This document shows, one piece after another, positions 1 through 10,246 of a stretch of 39,460 bases of DNA. The stretch's first letter is position 1; every line of letters starts with the position of its first letter. The position numbers were made by a program, and so were the translations under genes. Below the pieces are notes generated by a model. The model saw nothing but the letters and a program-made list of their open reading frames with translations. It had not been told where the DNA came from and did no database searches. Source of the DNA: CAZKUN01 sp964555935 (lineage in GTDB: Bacteria; Armatimonadota; Zipacnadia; Zipacnadales; VGFC01); the NCBI GenBank assembly GCA_964555935.1, contig CAZKUN010000064.1, positions 1 through 39,460 of the forward strand, given 5' to 3'.

Positions 1-641
1 AGACAGGCATTCAAGCTTCATCTCTGGGTCTGTCTCCGTCCGGCGCGCGCGGGATTCCTAAGCGAAAGACTGGTCGCCTCGGCGTTGGCCGCACCACCAT
101 CTGCTCTTGGCCGCACTTCGCAATTCAAGCTCGGGCAACCTGCACGTTGGGGCGATGCCCCGTGACTGCCACGCGGCGCTCGGGCAGCGGCGGGATGCTG
201 TGGCATCCGAATTCCACGCAACCGCGAGATTGGTACGTACCCACCGATGAGTTGTCTCCAACGCGAGGGGCGGCTGGCACGATTCATGGGCGAGCGTGGC
301 CACGAAAGCGGAACACGCTAAGCACGTCGCGGAGCCCCGGCATAGCCTGCCTCTGCTGCCACCTGGACGGAGTTGCGTCTGCCATCTGCCCCAACCGCAA
401 TGGCATGCCCCCCGCGAAGCCGAGGCAAGCCATGGCGGGTTCGCTGCGCGTGTCTTAGCACGCGTGTGCGACAGTGTTGGGCGGCGGGGCTGATGCCGCC
501 CCGACGGACGGCGCCCCGCCTGGACCTCCCAGATCCCCCGCCGTGCCCAGGCGCGCAGCATGATATGGAGGTTCTGAGAGGGACGATATCATGGGGCACG
601 GCGACGCGCCTTCGCATTTCGCCTCGAGAGCCGCGCGCCAA
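1..641. other. Left-end region without a recognisable gene
   Basis: No protein family is recognised on either strand. Several minus-strand frames are open for 200-500 bases, but this is expected at such high GC. None has a convincing ribosome site, signal peptide or domain motif. The region lies downstream of the minus-strand heparinase-like gene that ends at 642. Confidence 0.5.
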
Positions 642-3600
642 CTATCTGCTGCGCAGCATGATCTCGAAACTGTCGCCGACGCCGTAGTCGTGGATCGCGA
701 ACCGCCGGCCCTCGGCGGGGGCTCCGAGTGCGGCCTCCAAATGGGCGGCTGACACGGCGTCTTCCAGGTACAGGTCGTAGTCGCTGGAGCCGTTGATCCA
801 CTGGGCACCGTCGACACCGCGGAGCCGGTATGAGACCGACCGGTCCGCGTTCTCCACTCGCGCCCCCGCGTGTCGGCGGGCGAAGTCCAGCATCTCGCCG
901 TCCTCTACACGCCCCGTGGCGAAGGGCAGCGGCGCGTCATTCTCGATCACGCCATCCCTGTAGGCCACCGGGATCCCCCGTCCGAGCAGCGATGTCTCCC
1001 CCAACCGGAGCAATGTCCGGCCATCGTCCATCGGCTCGCAGGCGACGACGGAGTACATGGAGGATCGACCCTCGCTGAAGATGCGCGCCCAGCCTGTCTG
1101 CTCCGCCAGGGGCGGCAGGACTGCGTCGACCGTGACAGTGTTGGCATCGCGGTCCAGGGCGACGATCACCCCGTTCACGGCCCCACCCTCGGTGCCGGGA
1201 AGAGAGCCGATCCGGCCGGAGCGAGTGGCCTCGCCCAAGGCGGTTGTGACCTCCACGCCGATCTCGCGCCGGCCCCCGCGGCTGATGCCGTCGGCGGCGG
1301 AGGGTGCGTGGATGCTGATGGTATCGACGGCGTCGCCGCGGGTGACGGTGATGGTGAGCGGCCACTCGCCCGAGGCCTCGATGCCCGTGATGCGGGACGC
1401 GGCGATGCCCCGGTAGGGCTCCAGGATGCTCAGGAAGCGCGTGACGAGCTGGTCATCAGGCGCCTCGGAGGCGTCCTCGTGCCTGACGAATACAAATGGG
1501 AGGTTCCACTCCTCGGGCCGCACGGGAGACCTCCCCCCGCCGAAGATCAGGCCCTTCGGCCCGTCGAGCGGGACGAGATGCAGCCGCGTACCGGCGGGCT
1601 CCTCAAGGCCATGGTCCCAATGGAAGGCGGCGGGCTCGTCGAGGGTGGCGCGCTTCACGCCGGTGATGTAGCACAGCCCGTCCTGAACCTCCTGACCCCG
1701 GACGTTGACGTACTTCCCGTCGAAGGGGATGTCGGGACCGGCGGCCGTCCCCGCGGGCTGATCGATCCAATCGAGAGCCGGCAACTCCAGTTCGCGGAGG
1801 ACACCATGCCAGCTCTGGTCGTGTCGCCGGCCGCCCGCAATCACGAACAGGTCGACGAGGTACGAATCACCGGCGCTCTCGTTGACCAGGACGCAGATGC
1901 GCTCGTAGCGCCGGACGGGGGGCTGATAGGGCTCGAGTTCGGGGTGGGGCCAGTATGGCTCGTGAGCGGCGGCCACCGCGCTGAAGTGCGGGAGTCCGTC
2001 CGTCGAAGGTCCGTCCGCAATGAGCGAGACCCAACCCCTGGGGACGAACGTGGGATGCAACGGCGCGGTGCCGTCCACCGTGACGGTGTTATGCGCGTAG
2101 AGGTTGGCATCCCACTGCCAGCGATACTCCCACGAGAATGGGTAACCCAGGTCGGGGAGGTGGGACATCTCGTTCGCGAACAGGAAGAGCGAGAGGTAGT
2201 CGTACTGATGGTGTCCGCGGAGGGCGGCATANNNNNNNNNNGAAGGAATGCAAGCCCGGAGTGATCGATGAGACGGGTGCGAGGCTGGATCCGGGCCTCG
2301 GGTAATTCCGCCGCCCGGCGAGCGTCATCCTCGACCGAGGGTTCGAAGAGATCACTGGTGGGCATCTTGCGCTCCGGCCCTAGGAGGGCGCGCGCATACC
2401 TCGGGTCGCCGTAGCGTCTGAATGCGGCCGCATACTCCTTGGCGACGAGCGTGTACTGCCGAGCGGGGATGAACCCAGGGCGGAGTCTGGCGCCGCCGGC
2501 GTCGCCGATCTCGGGAGTGAAGAACCCGATGGCGACAGCGTCCATGAAATAATCGTACATGGCCCGAGCCTTGGGCTCGTCCATGACGCGCGGGAACTCC
2601 TCCTCAGTGTAGACCTCCGGGTGCAGAGCGCGGAGGCGGTCCATGATCTCCGCCACGCGGACGTACTCGAACTTAATCTTGTCGTAGCCGGGCCCCTCGT
2701 AGCCGCCGCCGTCGCGCGTCAGATAGTTCGACATGACCCAGCCCGTGGGCGCGTAACCCGCGTACCAGGCGAAGCGCATCATGTCATGGCTGTTGGGGTG
2801 GTTGTCCGAGTAATCGTCCATGACCAGGGCCATCACTGCGGCGGCCTTCTGATGGTGACCGGGGTTGCCGGCCAGCGCCCCGTCCAGCAAGCCCTGCATG
2901 GCTTGGCGGAAGAGGTGGTCCTCGATGAACTCGGCAAGCTCCGTGGCGGTGTCGGCGGGCAAGCCCTTGGCGCGGAGGAATGCTAACAGATCCGGGTCAT
3001 CGAGCGCCGGGAAGATGGAATCGTAAGCCGTCGCGAGGGGCACGATGGTTCCGCACTCCCAGATGTAGTCGGTGACGGCGCCCGAGCGGCGCCCGTATGG
3101 CCCGTCATAACAGAGGTCGGAATGATACTTGGGGCCGGGGAACTGAGCGGCGACGGCCGCCAGGAGGATGGCGCACTTCTGGGCATAGCGCGGGTCGCCG
3201 GTCAGGACATACGCCTCCGACAGGCTGCGCGCGGTCGGGATCACCCACTGCAGGTAGCTGCGATGGGTGTAGTACATGACGAACTCGTAGCGCTTACCGT
3301 CGATCTCACAGCCCGAGCCATCGTCCGGGTAGTCGCCGCTGGTCAGATCGCCGGCGGCGAAGTCGTTGGAGGGGTACATCTCCCGGCCCACCGGGCAGAT
3401 GACCTTGTACGGGTGGTTCTCGAAGTCGACGAGCCACGGGTAGTAACCGCTACGGGCCCTGATTTGCGTCCCGTGGGCGGGGCAGGTCGAGGTGGGATCA
3501 ACGCTCCAGTTCCGCGGAATTGTGATCGGGGGCATCATGGCGAAGAGCTGATCGTCGCTCTTGTTCACCATGCGCCGCGCGCCGATGTAGCGCGTTTCGC

Positions 3601-3790
3601 CGGAGCCCATGGTGTCCCCGGGGGGCGCGGTCTCCATGATGGCGGCGAGTTCTTTCTTGGCCCACTCGTAGCGCTCGATGTTGGCCTTCGCGGCGGCAAT
3701 TCGCTCGGGCGAGTGGTACGTCCGACCGGTCTTCGCCATGGCGGGAGTCACCATCCCTGCGATGAGGCAGATCAAGGCAGCTCGGATCAT
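642..3790 (-). CDS. Exported heparinase II/III-like polysaccharide lyase family protein, split by an assembly gap
   Basis: Probable exported polysaccharide lyase or related glycan-active protein. The start at 3790 gives an N-terminus beginning MIRAALICLIAGM, a classic signal peptide ending near AMA. About 516 residues precede the gap: a Cys/His patch (CPAHG near 103, CPVGREMYPSNDF near 132) and then a helical region like the alpha/alpha toroid of alginate-lyase and heparinase families. After the gap the frame resumes at 2231 with YAALRGHHQYDYLSL, followed by LPDLGYP and AHNTVTVDG. This is the heparinase II/III beta-sandwich signature, with about 529 residues to the stop at 642. The N-part ends with one spare base and the C-part begins on a codon boundary, so the 10-N run is not the true gap length. 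Repeat A lies just upstream of the start. The substrate cannot be read from the sequence. Confidence 0.85.
2232..2241. other. Assembly gap (10 N)
   Basis: Ten undetermined bases inside the heparinase-like gene. They mark a scaffold join. Reading-frame bookkeeping shows the true missing length must leave remainder 2 when divided by 3, so 10 is a placeholder. Confidence 0.99.
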
Positions 3791-4207
3791 GATTGACACC
3801 TGCGTGCTGTGTTGGCTGGGATTGCGCACATGGAGCTGGGCGCCCCCGGCGATCGCTGGACAGCCAGCTACCGAGTGGAACGCTTCACCACCCGGACTCG
3901 GGAGTCCTGCGGATGCCACTGAGCGCATCCCATCCGCTCTTGGCATGGGTCTGAATGAGTGCGGGTGGCTTAAGTCGGAGAGGACAGCCCAAATGGGCGC
4001 TCGGCCATCGCCTGACCGGTAGGGCGTGTCTCCGAGGATGCGGCAGGATATGGAGATGATGGCGCAAGCGACATCAGATGGCTTGTGAGACCTCACGAGT
4101 GTTGGCATCGGGTCGGCCACGTGTTATCCTCCTTAGCGGGAGGCAGCTGGCGCGCGGGCAACGCGGTTGCCCCATGAGCCGCGCGCTGCAACCAGGAGGC
4201 CGGCACG
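3791..4207. other. Divergent intergenic region between the heparinase-like and beta-helix genes
   Basis: This spacer of about 417 bases separates two divergent starts, so it should hold promoters for both. It contains repeat A copy 1 near the heparinase side and a strong AGGAGG ribosome site at 4194-4199 for the beta-helix gene. No further gene is seen. Confidence 0.6.
3815..3912 (-). repeat. Dispersed repeat family A, copy 1
   Basis: About 100 bases that align almost without gaps to 10303-10402 and 18143-18242. The best conserved part is a GGGATT core followed by CACATGGA-like and CTGGGCGC-like blocks. Its near edge is about 25 bases upstream of the heparinase start codon, so it would lie in that gene's leader. 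Confidence 0.7.
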
Positions 4208-6112
4208 ATGGGCAAGAAGGCAGCGGGACGCAGCCACAGCCGCAACGCAGACGGACCACGACCCGCGACATGGCTTGTGCCGTTGATGATCGTGGCGTCC
4301 CCGTGTTTCCCCGCCCATTCACAGGGAGGTGCCCCGGCGGCAGACCAGCCCCCCGCCAGCCCCCACCTCGTTAACGTGGCCGAGGCGGACGGTGTCATCG
4401 TCGATGAGCCGCTGGTTGCGGCGAGCGCCTTCGATGTCGCCATCGCCCGGGAAAACGCCCGACGTATCCACGCCATCATGCACCACCCCGCGCTGCAGGA
4501 AAACGCCATCATCTTCTTCCCCGCGGGAACCTACTACTTCGATGGCCCCGTCGATGGCGAGTCGGCCACCATCATGACCACGGGGCGTTTCCAGACCTTC
4601 ATGGGCGTCGATGCCAGCGCAACACGGTTGCTGCAGAAGAGCACGTCCGTGGAGGCGACGATCCGACTGAGCCACGACACGTGTGCCGTGCGGAACCTGT
4701 ACGTGGGGTCGGCGGACGAGGACGACGCGTTCCACGAAGACTGGGAGGCGGCCCCGCACAATGCGGCGATCCTCCTCGACGCCCCCATACCCGCTGAAGG
4801 CCCCATCGCCTGGCAACTCGACCCTCAGATCCTGAATGTCCATGTGAACGGCCACGGCAATGCCATCACGCTGGAGCGCTACAGCCGCCCCTTCCGGAAC
4901 GCCATCGAGATAAGAGGCCCATGGCTCAACGTCTACGCGCACACCGTGTGGATTAACGACGCGTACACGGCGATCTACGTGGAACAGGGCCCAGTCATGG
5001 CCGGGCCGGCGAAGTTCATCGATGTCAACTTCTACCGGACCTACGAACGAAGTCGCTCGAAGATCTGGACGACCTTCTTCAAGAGCGAGCGGCATTTCAT
5101 GGAGCAGGTCGAGATCATCCACTGCACGTTTATCGGCGCGCAATTCATATCGATGGACGGTCGCGTGCCCGAGGGGAGTACCGTCACGGGAACCCCCGCT
5201 TACGATATGGTCATCGACCACAACTACATCAACGTCGTCGCCAATGAGAATACAGAGCAACGATCCGATCCCGACGCCAGGTGGTCGGGTGTCTACCTGA
5301 ACCTGCCGGCCAAACGCACGCCCGATGGCGCGGTGCATTACACGCGTGACATCCGCTTCACCAACAACTCGTGCTCGGGCCGGTCGCCGGCAAATGGGGC
5401 CTTCTTCTACGCGGAAGGCATGTGCCGTGGGATTACTTTCGCAGAGAACGACGTCTCGTGCGCGATTCAGGCCCGCTGTGTCTACATACGACCGGACGGA
5501 AGCGGCGTGGGGGCTGACGCCAATGTCGGCATCCACGATGTCGATATCAGCGGAAACTACTTCCGTAACTGGAGCAACCTCGTCACGATCGGCGCCGAGA
5601 CGCGCGACGGAGATGCTCCCGCTTCCCGGGTCAAGCGCGCTGCCATAACTCGCAACCGAAACACGTTTGAGTCAGCGCTACACCATGCTGGCGGAACAGC
5701 TATCGCTGTCCGGAACGCCGAGCAAGTTGTGGTCGACACGAATCTGCTTGCCGAGACCGGCGGCGCGGGGATCGAGGTCAGCGACACCGAGGAAGTGATC
5801 GTGACGGGCAACACCTCGCGGGGCCTGGGCAGGGACAAGTCCGGCACGGGAATCTACTTCTCCCGCGTCTCGTCGGGCATCGCTACCGCGAACACCCTCT
5901 CGAACTGGGCCTGCGGGATCTCTATCGCCAACTGCCGGGGCATAGTGCTGAGTGACAATGTCTGCCGCGATTCGGGAGTTGGGATAGCGTGCGCCGACTC
6001 GCGGAACATCATCGTCACGCGGAATATCTTCGACGGCGTGTCCGACGGTATCCAGCGAAGCAATCTCGCCCACGCAACCGTGAAGAACAACCACGTGACG
6101 CTCCGCAGGTAA
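4208..6112 (+). CDS. Exported right-handed parallel beta-helix protein (pectate-lyase-3 type)
   Basis: Protein of 634 residues. The start at 4208 follows AGGAGG with about 8 bases between. The N-terminus is basic, then hydrophobic (WLVPLMIVASPCFPAHS), consistent with a signal peptide. Residues of about 75-120 resemble the start of pectate_lyase_3 domains (IIFFPAGTYYFDGPV). The rest is a long series of short beta-strand rungs, with recurring patterns such as ITLERYSRPFRNAIEIRG and IEVSDTEEVIVTGNTSRG. These match a parallel beta-helix of the pectin lyase or NosD/CASH class. Such proteins act as lyases, hydrolases or epimerases on acidic polysaccharides, but the catalytic residues here cannot be assigned. 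It converges on the UroD-like gene, with only 24 bases between the stops. Confidence 0.85.
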   Translation: MGKKAAGRSHSRNADGPRPATWLVPLMIVASPCFPAHSQGGAPAADQPPASPHLVNVAEADGVIVDEPLVAASAFDVAIARENARRIHAIMHHPALQENAIIFFPAGTYYFDGPVDGESATIMTTGRFQTFMGVDASATRLLQKSTSVEATIRLSHDTCAVRNLYVGSADEDDAFHEDWEAAPHNAAILLDAPIPAEGPIAWQLDPQILNVHVNGHGNAITLERYSRPFRNAIEIRGPWLNVYAHTVWINDAYTAIYVEQGPVMAGPAKFIDVNFYRTYERSRSKIWTTFFKSERHFMEQVEIIHCTFIGAQFISMDGRVPEGSTVTGTPAYDMVIDHNYINVVANENTEQRSDPDARWSGVYLNLPAKRTPDGAVHYTRDIRFTNNSCSGRSPANGAFFYAEGMCRGITFAENDVSCAIQARCVYIRPDGSGVGADANVGIHDVDISGNYFRNWSNLVTIGAETRDGDAPASRVKRAAITRNRNTFESALHHAGGTAIAVRNAEQVVVDTNLLAETGGAGIEVSDTEEVIVTGNTSRGLGRDKSGTGIYFSRVSSGIATANTLSNWACGISIANCRGIVLSDNVCRDSGVGIACADSRNIIVTRNIFDGVSDGIQRSNLAHATVKNNHVTLRR

Positions 6113-6136
6113 GCAGGCGCCCTTTACCCATCGGGA

Positions 6137-7276
6137 CTACTCGAGCTTGCCGAAGTCGCCGCACAACAGGTCCATCTTGGCGTCGAGGTAGTAGCGCCAG
6201 TTGTCGAAGGAGATGTCCGGCGGCACGGCGTGGTCAAGATGGGGGATGAATCCACCCTCTTCGATGAGTGGCGCCAGTTCGAGGAGGTGTGGGCGGATGG
6301 CATCGGGCCCGGCGGCTACCAGGCGTTTGTCGACGCCGCCCATCAGCCGCAGGTCTCGGCCGAACTCTCGACGCCATTCCAGCGGGCTGACCTCGGAGGC
6401 CCGCTCGATGGGCCAGAGAACATCGACGCCGGCTTCCATGAACTGGGGGATGAGCACCGTCGGGTCGCCATCGGTGTCGAGCCCAAACCAGCGCGTGCCG
6501 TGGCCCTTGAAGAACGCGACCATGCGCTTAAGGTGCGGCAAGATGAACTCGCCGAAGAGTCGCGGGCTGAGCAATGGCCCTGTCTTCATCGACAAGTCTT
6601 CGTTGAGCGTGAAGTACTCGATGCCCCCCATCTTCTCAAGCACGGGCCGGCTGGTCTCGATGATGAAGTCGCAGAAGAACTCCATGATCTCGTGGATCAG
6701 GTCCGGATAGTCGAAGAAAGCCACCGACAGGGCCTCGGTGCCCATGAACTCTCGGGCCCGCCAATAGAATCCGTTGGCGGCGCAGTTGACGCCGAGAACC
6801 AGCGGGCAGTCGCGCTGCTTCCATGCTTCGACACGCGCATCAAGATCGGCGGGGTAGCGTTCGGGGATGGCCGCGATGAGCCGGCGCCTGATGTCGGGCC
6901 AGTCCGCGGGTGTCTTCACGGGATGCTCAAGGTGCTGATCCATGCACATGCGTCCGCCACCGGCGCTGCCGGCTTTGAGGGCGCGGGTCACAATCCCATG
7001 CCCGTCTCGAGCGATCTCGTATTCGTCGGTCTCCTCGAGAACTTCGTGCTCGAATGGGGGGATGAAATCGTAGTTGACCGGGATATACTCGCGTCGGTCG
7101 AGGCCCATGTCGGGTTCCTCGGCGAACCAGTTCCAAGTGTAGCCGGCGATGGCATCGGGGGCTTCCTGGCGCCAGCGCTCGGTGGTCTGGGGCCACGCGC
7201 ACAACTCATGGTTGGGCCGGCAGTCGCACGGCCCGTACTCCAGGCAGGCCGCGAAACGCTGCAGGTCTGTGGGCAT
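6137..7276 (-). CDS. Uroporphyrinogen decarboxylase superfamily protein (not canonical HemE)
   Basis: Cytoplasmic protein of 379 residues with a UroD-like TIM barrel. Diagnostic stretches are FGLDTDGDPTVLIPQFMEAG and LWPIE (about 260-285), then LRLMGGVDKRLVA and HLDHAVPPDISFDNW near the C-terminus. These are the hallmarks of the UroD/MtaA-like paralogues abundant in planctomycetes and related phyla. The N-terminal RPVWxMRQAGRY motif of true HemE is absent, so heme synthesis is unlikely. Paralogues are suspected to act in methyl transfer or demethylation, but this one's reaction is unknown. The start has an AGAGGAA-type ribosome site. The gene is 210 bases downstream of the Asp-box gene on the same strand and may share its transcript. 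Confidence 0.85.
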   Translation of the reverse strand: MPTDLQRFAACLEYGPCDCRPNHELCAWPQTTERWRQEAPDAIAGYTWNWFAEEPDMGLDRREYIPVNYDFIPPFEHEVLEETDEYEIARDGHGIVTRALKAGSAGGGRMCMDQHLEHPVKTPADWPDIRRRLIAAIPERYPADLDARVEAWKQRDCPLVLGVNCAANGFYWRAREFMGTEALSVAFFDYPDLIHEIMEFFCDFIIETSRPVLEKMGGIEYFTLNEDLSMKTGPLLSPRLFGEFILPHLKRMVAFFKGHGTRWFGLDTDGDPTVLIPQFMEAGVDVLWPIERASEVSPLEWRREFGRDLRLMGGVDKRLVAAGPDAIRPHLLELAPLIEEGGFIPHLDHAVPPDISFDNWRYYLDAKMDLLCGDFGKLE

Positions 7277-7486
7277 GATCAGGTTCCTCTTCTGCAGGGC
7301 CTCCAGAGGACGGTGCGAGCGCGCGTCCTCGGGCCCTGATGCATGCGAGTATCATTGGGTCGGGATGGCAGGATGTCGGCGTCTCGCTGCCGCCCCGCCC
7401 TGAACGTCGCGTAAGTCGATGGGGACGTAAGGCATGCGACGGCCGACCAAAACGCCATCGTGCCCGGACGCTGTCCCTCGGGTCGG

Positions 7487-10246
7487 CTACTCGGCTCCCG
7501 GGCCGAAACGGAAGAAGCCGTTGCCACCCGTACCCACGTAGAGCCTCGACGGATCGACCGGGTCCACCACCAGCGTCCCGACGCGGTAGTTGCTGAGCCC
7601 ATCGAGCGCGAAGGGCTCCCACGTATCGCCGTGATCGTTCGAGACGAACACGCCCCGCCCGTTGCTCACATCGTAGCCCTCATCGTAGCACGACGCGTAG
7701 ATGCGCCCCGGAGTCGCGGGGTCGGCGACAAGACACGTCACGAAGACACGCGGGCCCTGATCGCCGGCTCGCGACCCAGGCCCGGCCAGGAATGTCGCCT
7801 GGTCGGCGCTCGTCCACGTGTCTCCGCCATCCACGGACTTGTAGAGGGCTTTGGGGTAGTCCACGCCAGAGAAGTTTCGGTTCCCCACCAGGATCGTTTG
7901 CGGGTCGAACGGGTCGACAAGCACGCACTGCGCTTCGACCTGGTCCTTCACGATCTCCCAATTCGCGCCTCCATCGGTGGTCCGGGCGATGTAGCCCGCA
8001 ACTCGCTGCTTGGTCTCCGGGTGGGAGTGGGCGCCTGATGCCAAGAAGAGCCGATTGGAGTCCGTCGGGTCAATGGCAATCTGGAGGGCCATGCGACTGT
8101 CCTCAGGCAGCCCGTTTGACCATTCCTCCCACGTCATGCCCCCGTCAGTGCTCCGGTAGACACCGTACCCCGTCACCGCGGCGTAGAGCCGGCGGCTCGC
8201 GACAGGGCTGTCTGGATCGATGACCAGGCTGAAGATGCCGCCCGGCGGCAGGCCCGAGGCCTCGTGCCCAACCAGGTGGAAGTCTCCGCCTGCGTTGACG
8301 CTCTTGTAGATCCGGTGCTGGTCGTAGTTCCTTCCCTTTGAGAGATACACGACAGCGGCATTGGCCGGGTCCAACACGACGCAGCCCATCCGACCGTATC
8401 CGCTGCCAATCCCGTCAGTCAGGCGGTGGCACGTCCGTCCTCCGTCGTCGCTCTTCCAGGCATGCGTGTCCCAGTACCCGAAGTACAGCGTCTGTGGATC
8501 CGTCGGGTCGACGGCCAACGCCTGAGGGCCCACAGCACAGAGGACCTCACATCCTCGCCCTCGCCACGTGGCCGGCGAATCCGCCGTCGCCGGAGAGACG
8601 AGGTCAGTGGCGACCTGATCCCAGGTCTGCCCGGCGTCAAGGGTCTGGTAGAGGTCCATGTCGTTGCAGTAGACCAGGCGGTTCGGGTTCCGCGGATCGA
8701 TGTCGATCCCTGTGATCTGGGCGCCCTCGAAGAACCAGGCTGACCGAATGTTGCCCGCGAGATTCACCGGGTGCCACGTGGCCCCGCAGTCATGGGTCAC
8801 GAACAGGCCCGAGCCGCGGTGCCAGCCAACGTAGTAGGTGTTCGCGTCCTCCGGATGGGCGGCGATCCGCCAGGCCCCCTCGGTCGCGGGAAGACCCTCG
8901 TTGCTCTCGACCCAATGCTCTCCGCCGTCGGCGGTCTTCAGCACGCCGCCTCGGGCGTGGGGGCCTCGGTGATAGACGAGGAGCATGGCGGCGGGGTCGT
9001 CCCTGTTGATGGCGAGGAATGTCGTCGCATACCCGTCCGTACCCTCGCCCAGACGCGTCCAGGATCCGCCCGCGTCGCCGCTCGTGAATAGCCCCTCCTG
9101 CGTCGCCGCGTAGATCCGTGAGGGGTCGGTTGGGTGGACGCGAATGCAGAAGACTGAGAGCCTCCGCGCCTCTTCGCCGCCCGGCAACTCGGCCATCCGC
9201 CACGTCTCGCCGCCATCAACGCTCCTGAGAATGCGACCACCGACGGTGGTTGTCCTGAGTCTGCCGTAGTCACGCTCGTGGCCGATGCCTGCATACACGG
9301 TGTCGGGGTCCGTCGGGTCGACGCAGATGGCGGATACGGGCGCGCTCAGGCCGAAGGTGACGAGCGGAGGGAAACCCTCCCGCCTGATCGCCCACGTCGT
9401 GCCCCCGTCGGTGGACTTCAATACTCCCCCATTGCTTCCGGCGAACACCACGCGCGGGTCGCTGGGGTGGAAGGCGATCGTGTTGATGTAGAGATTGGGA
9501 ATTCCCGAGTTGACGATGTCCCATGTCCGGCAGTTGTCGCCGCTGCGATAGACCCCGCCGACGTCGGATCCGACGAAGCAGGAGCCGTCGTGTGGCGAGA
9601 TGGCGACCACGCGGTACCAACCGCCGCCGCCGGGGCCAAAGCTGGTCCAGTGCCGGTCTTCCTCGGGCGCCGGCTTACCGTCGGACCTGGGCAGTGCCTC
9701 CCGTGCGCGCGTCGGCGGAAGGAGTTCCGAGGCCACGTCCGCTGCCGAGAGAAGCTCGCAACGGCGGAGGTGGATTGAGAAGCGTCCGCCAGCGTCCTGA
9801 GGCGCCCATAGGGTGAACTCGACGCCACCCAACTCGTCTGGCATCGCCGCGTCGAAGTCAGCCAGCAGCACGGCACGGCGGTTCCATTCCGGGGGCAGGA
9901 TCAGGTCCGGCTCGTACACGGGACCGGGCCGGCCGTCCCCATCGAGCAACGTCACGCGCGAGACACAGAGGGCCAGCCCGGAGGATTCCGCGCCACGCCC
10001 CTCGATGATCAGCCGATCCATTCCGCCAGTTGGCATGCCCTCACTGAAGGCCACGCGAACGCTGCTCGTCGATGACTCGGTACGGAGTTCGAAGCGGAGG
10101 TGACCGTCGGCGCCGTCGACGGCGACCTCGCCGGCGGGCATCGTGGCGCATCGCTCAGCGGCGACCCGTGACGACAGTGGCGCAGGCGCAGCGTAGAGCC
10201 AACTGCCCAACAACAGAACGGCCGCGAAAGCAAGCGCCCTGATCAT
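7487..10246 (-). CDS. Exported Asp-box (BNR) repeat beta-propeller protein, GH74/VPS10/Ycf48-like
   Basis: Protein of 919 residues from the start at 10246, chosen because it gives a clean signal peptide (MIRALAFAAVLLLGSWLYA). The reading frame continues upstream only through repeat A. After a jelly-roll-like N-terminal part (about 25-230) come at least 13 Asp-box motifs of the S-x-D-x-G-x-T-W type, for example STDGGTTW, SVDGGETW, TADGGEHW, STDGGMTW, TTDGGANW, SVDGGDTW and SNDHGDTW. Each lies between segments like IAIDPTDSNRLF or LVADPATPGRIY. This is the layout of paired seven-bladed propellers in GH74 xyloglucanases, sortilin/VPS10 and Ycf48-like proteins. It could be a xyloglucan-type hydrolase or a non-catalytic glycan or protein scaffold; no catalytic aspartate pair could be confirmed. 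Repeat A copy 2 lies in its leader. Confidence 0.85.
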   Translation of the reverse strand: MIRALAFAAVLLLGSWLYAAPAPLSSRVAAERCATMPAGEVAVDGADGHLRFELRTESSTSSVRVAFSEGMPTGGMDRLIIEGRGAESSGLALCVSRVTLLDGDGRPGPVYEPDLILPPEWNRRAVLLADFDAAMPDELGGVEFTLWAPQDAGGRFSIHLRRCELLSAADVASELLPPTRAREALPRSDGKPAPEEDRHWTSFGPGGGGWYRVVAISPHDGSCFVGSDVGGVYRSGDNCRTWDIVNSGIPNLYINTIAFHPSDPRVVFAGSNGGVLKSTDGGTTWAIRREGFPPLVTFGLSAPVSAICVDPTDPDTVYAGIGHERDYGRLRTTTVGGRILRSVDGGETWRMAELPGGEEARRLSVFCIRVHPTDPSRIYAATQEGLFTSGDAGGSWTRLGEGTDGYATTFLAINRDDPAAMLLVYHRGPHARGGVLKTADGGEHWVESNEGLPATEGAWRIAAHPEDANTYYVGWHRGSGLFVTHDCGATWHPVNLAGNIRSAWFFEGAQITGIDIDPRNPNRLVYCNDMDLYQTLDAGQTWDQVATDLVSPATADSPATWRGRGCEVLCAVGPQALAVDPTDPQTLYFGYWDTHAWKSDDGGRTCHRLTDGIGSGYGRMGCVVLDPANAAVVYLSKGRNYDQHRIYKSVNAGGDFHLVGHEASGLPPGGIFSLVIDPDSPVASRRLYAAVTGYGVYRSTDGGMTWEEWSNGLPEDSRMALQIAIDPTDSNRLFLASGAHSHPETKQRVAGYIARTTDGGANWEIVKDQVEAQCVLVDPFDPQTILVGNRNFSGVDYPKALYKSVDGGDTWTSADQATFLAGPGSRAGDQGPRVFVTCLVADPATPGRIYASCYDEGYDVSNGRGVFVSNDHGDTWEPFALDGLSNYRVGTLVVDPVDPSRLYVGTGGNGFFRFGPGAE

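Noticed and set aside
58..561. Minus-strand open frame of 167 codons at the left end
   Set aside because: Rich in Arg, Ala and Cys with no domain or start signal; overlapping frames on the same strand are equally open, as expected for non-coding high-GC DNA.
870..2264. Plus-strand open frame of 464 codons opposite the heparinase-like gene
   Set aside because: It is antisense to a clear heparinase domain, has no signal or domain of its own, and is a product of high GC.
4102..4129. TTGGCA and TTATCC with a 16-base spacer as a sigma70-like promoter for the beta-helix gene
   Set aside because: Both boxes are imperfect, and such matches arise by chance; there is no transcript evidence.
6137..7276. 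Canonical hemE
   Set aside because: The N-terminal substrate-binding arginine motif of HemE is missing, and the conserved segments match the non-heme UroD-like paralogues.
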